Part shown: positions 62,801 through 64,000 of the stretch, one piece after another
How positions within the stretch are numbered: the first letter of the stretch is position 1
Layout of the letters: every line of letters begins with the position of its first letter
From: Marisa cornuarietis
Taxonomy: Eukaryota > Mollusca > Gastropoda > Architaenioglossa > Ampullariidae
Direction: 5' to 3'
Length of the DNA stretch: 64,000 bases
Assembly (NCBI GenBank): GCA_004794655.1
Contig: SMMW01000001.1
Coordinates: forward strand, 4,151,001 to 4,215,000
Notes under the pieces: model-generated
Database searches by the model: none
What the model was told of the DNA's origin: nothing
What the model saw: only the letters and a program-made list of their open reading frames with translations
Position numbers and translations under genes: made by a program

Positions 62801-64000
62801 GTGACTATTCACTTATTGTAGGCTGAATTAGGGGAGATAACTATAGTTTACTAGTCATTATGCAGCATTAACTTATCTGCCCTAACTACAAGTTCTCATT
62901 AAAAATTAAGTTTTAAAAAATTACTATACTACGTGTGGACTGCTGTAAAAGATTTAATATTGCATTGTCGCTGGAAATAAGTAACTGGCGAATATTAAAG
63001 GCCTAAGGACGATGGAAAGTGGGTGAAAAATAGATTACAAAATTCCCAGACACATATAGTGAGTTAAATAAAAGTGTGTAATAAAATGACTAAACAAGTT
63101 TCTATTTAGATTATACATATAGAGAGGTAGTATAAACCCTTTCTCCTATACCAGCCTTGTCCATTGTCCATCCTGTACTTTCGTGATAAATTTGGCATAA
63201 TAAATTAATGAGATGACAGTGTGATCAAAGTTAATAAAAGACCGAAACAAAAGAAAAAAAAATATTATGTCTCCTTTTTCCTCCTGGCTACTTTACGATA
63301 TTCCCTGGCACACAAACGAGTGGCTAATTATATCATGAAATAAAACACAAGATTATATCACAAATGATACAAACCTCCGGACCAGAAAAGTCGACTAAGA
63401 GTGGCCTTGACAAGCCAGCAAGATACCCGTGAAAGCGGTCTTAACCCCGAGACACGGTTCCCAAGAAAGATTAAAGTCCATGGATTCAGAGGTCATCGCT
63501 GGTTATAACGAAAGACATCTGGGTTGAATACACAGGGTTCACACTTACCATTACCTAATGGCTTAGACAGGCAAGTGGATTTGAAAATGAGATGTGAATG
63601 TCGAAGTTTTCTCTTAAGGCGCAATGTGATTGGAAGAATTTCGTCGTCTAATGACTCGTTACTTACCTTAGAACATGAAAGTGCTTTTCTCTAGCGTTTT
63701 CCTACTCATTGAATTTTTTTTTTCCAGAAGCACATTGCACACCTTTACTAACAGCTCGTGACTGTTGATGAATACTAGTTGCCTAAGCGATCTTAATGGC
63801 AAGAAATTTACAACTTAATTTTTTTTAATCAAAAAATTATTTTCTTACGTAAATTTTTAAATCACAGTAAATTAGTCGTTTCTGAGTGCAGCATGCTTTT
63901 TCGACAAATCTTACTGACGAGTTTACTGGTGTCTGTATAAACGTGTCCGAGACTCCGCATGCCATTTGCATCTCGATAATGAACACAAGCTAATTAGTTT
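59891..64000. other. Linker DNA to the right edge, no gene
   Basis: 59890-60880 is unique here and unassigned, with richer GC and no long frame. 60890-62900 matches 43740-45400. 62900-63570 matches 47500-49390 and 34440-34720. 63590-64000 matches 35380-35780 and 49430-49810. The pattern predicts a further receptor unit to the right of the window. Confidence 0.45.

Overview
The window looks like nuclear DNA of a gastropod mollusc or a close relative. It is AT-rich, intron-bearing and rich in microsatellites ((GT)n, (ATC)n, (ATT)n). It is full of non-LTR retrotransposon pieces and tRNA-like SINE pieces of types common in molluscs. No ribosomal RNA, CRISPR, operon or other bacterial feature is seen. 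The species assignment is inference.

The main content is a head-to-tail array of five class-A (rhodopsin-like) GPCR genes, all on the minus strand, at about 8.9-11.2, 18.7-22.7, 27.3-31.7, 38.7-41.0 and 54.4-57.4 kb. Each has the same four coding exons: an extracellular N-terminus, TM1-TM2 (always 253 nt), TM3-TM4 (always 247 nt) and TM5-TM7 plus tail (475-520 nt). Intron phases are identical (0, 1, 2). The proteins most resemble the lineage-expanded gastropod chemosensory-receptor type: ERC at the DRY position, NFYVY/NFYIY/NFYVF at NPxxY, CITP at CWxP. Their ligand is unknown. Flanking DNA is shared between copies, so the array grew by duplication of blocks of roughly 10-15 kb. A relict block without receptor exons lies at about 4.1-5.9 kb. 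Gene 4 carries a perfect 960-bp tandem duplication that adds a spare, decapitated last exon.

Left edge (1-0.9 kb): the last part of a plus-strand gene for a small secreted cysteine-rich peptide. Between and inside the receptor genes are decayed mobile elements: Jockey-type RT/RNase H pieces, a Rex1/CR1-like element with an opposite-strand CR1/L2-like element nested in it, a piggyBac remnant, an LTR-like insertion and several SINEs. The best preserved element is an RTE-clade insertion at 45.4-47.5 kb. It is bounded by an 11-bp target-site duplication and begins with 4.5 near-identical tandem monomers of about 220 bp. Each monomer carries a YY1-like motif. It is therefore best read as one retrotransposon with an L1-style multi-monomer 5' promoter joined to the RT C-terminus by an internal deletion.

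The remaining intergenic DNA shows no gene I can support. Receptor start codons are the least certain part of the annotation, because the N-terminal exon has diverged by small indels and probably follows an unseen upstream exon.
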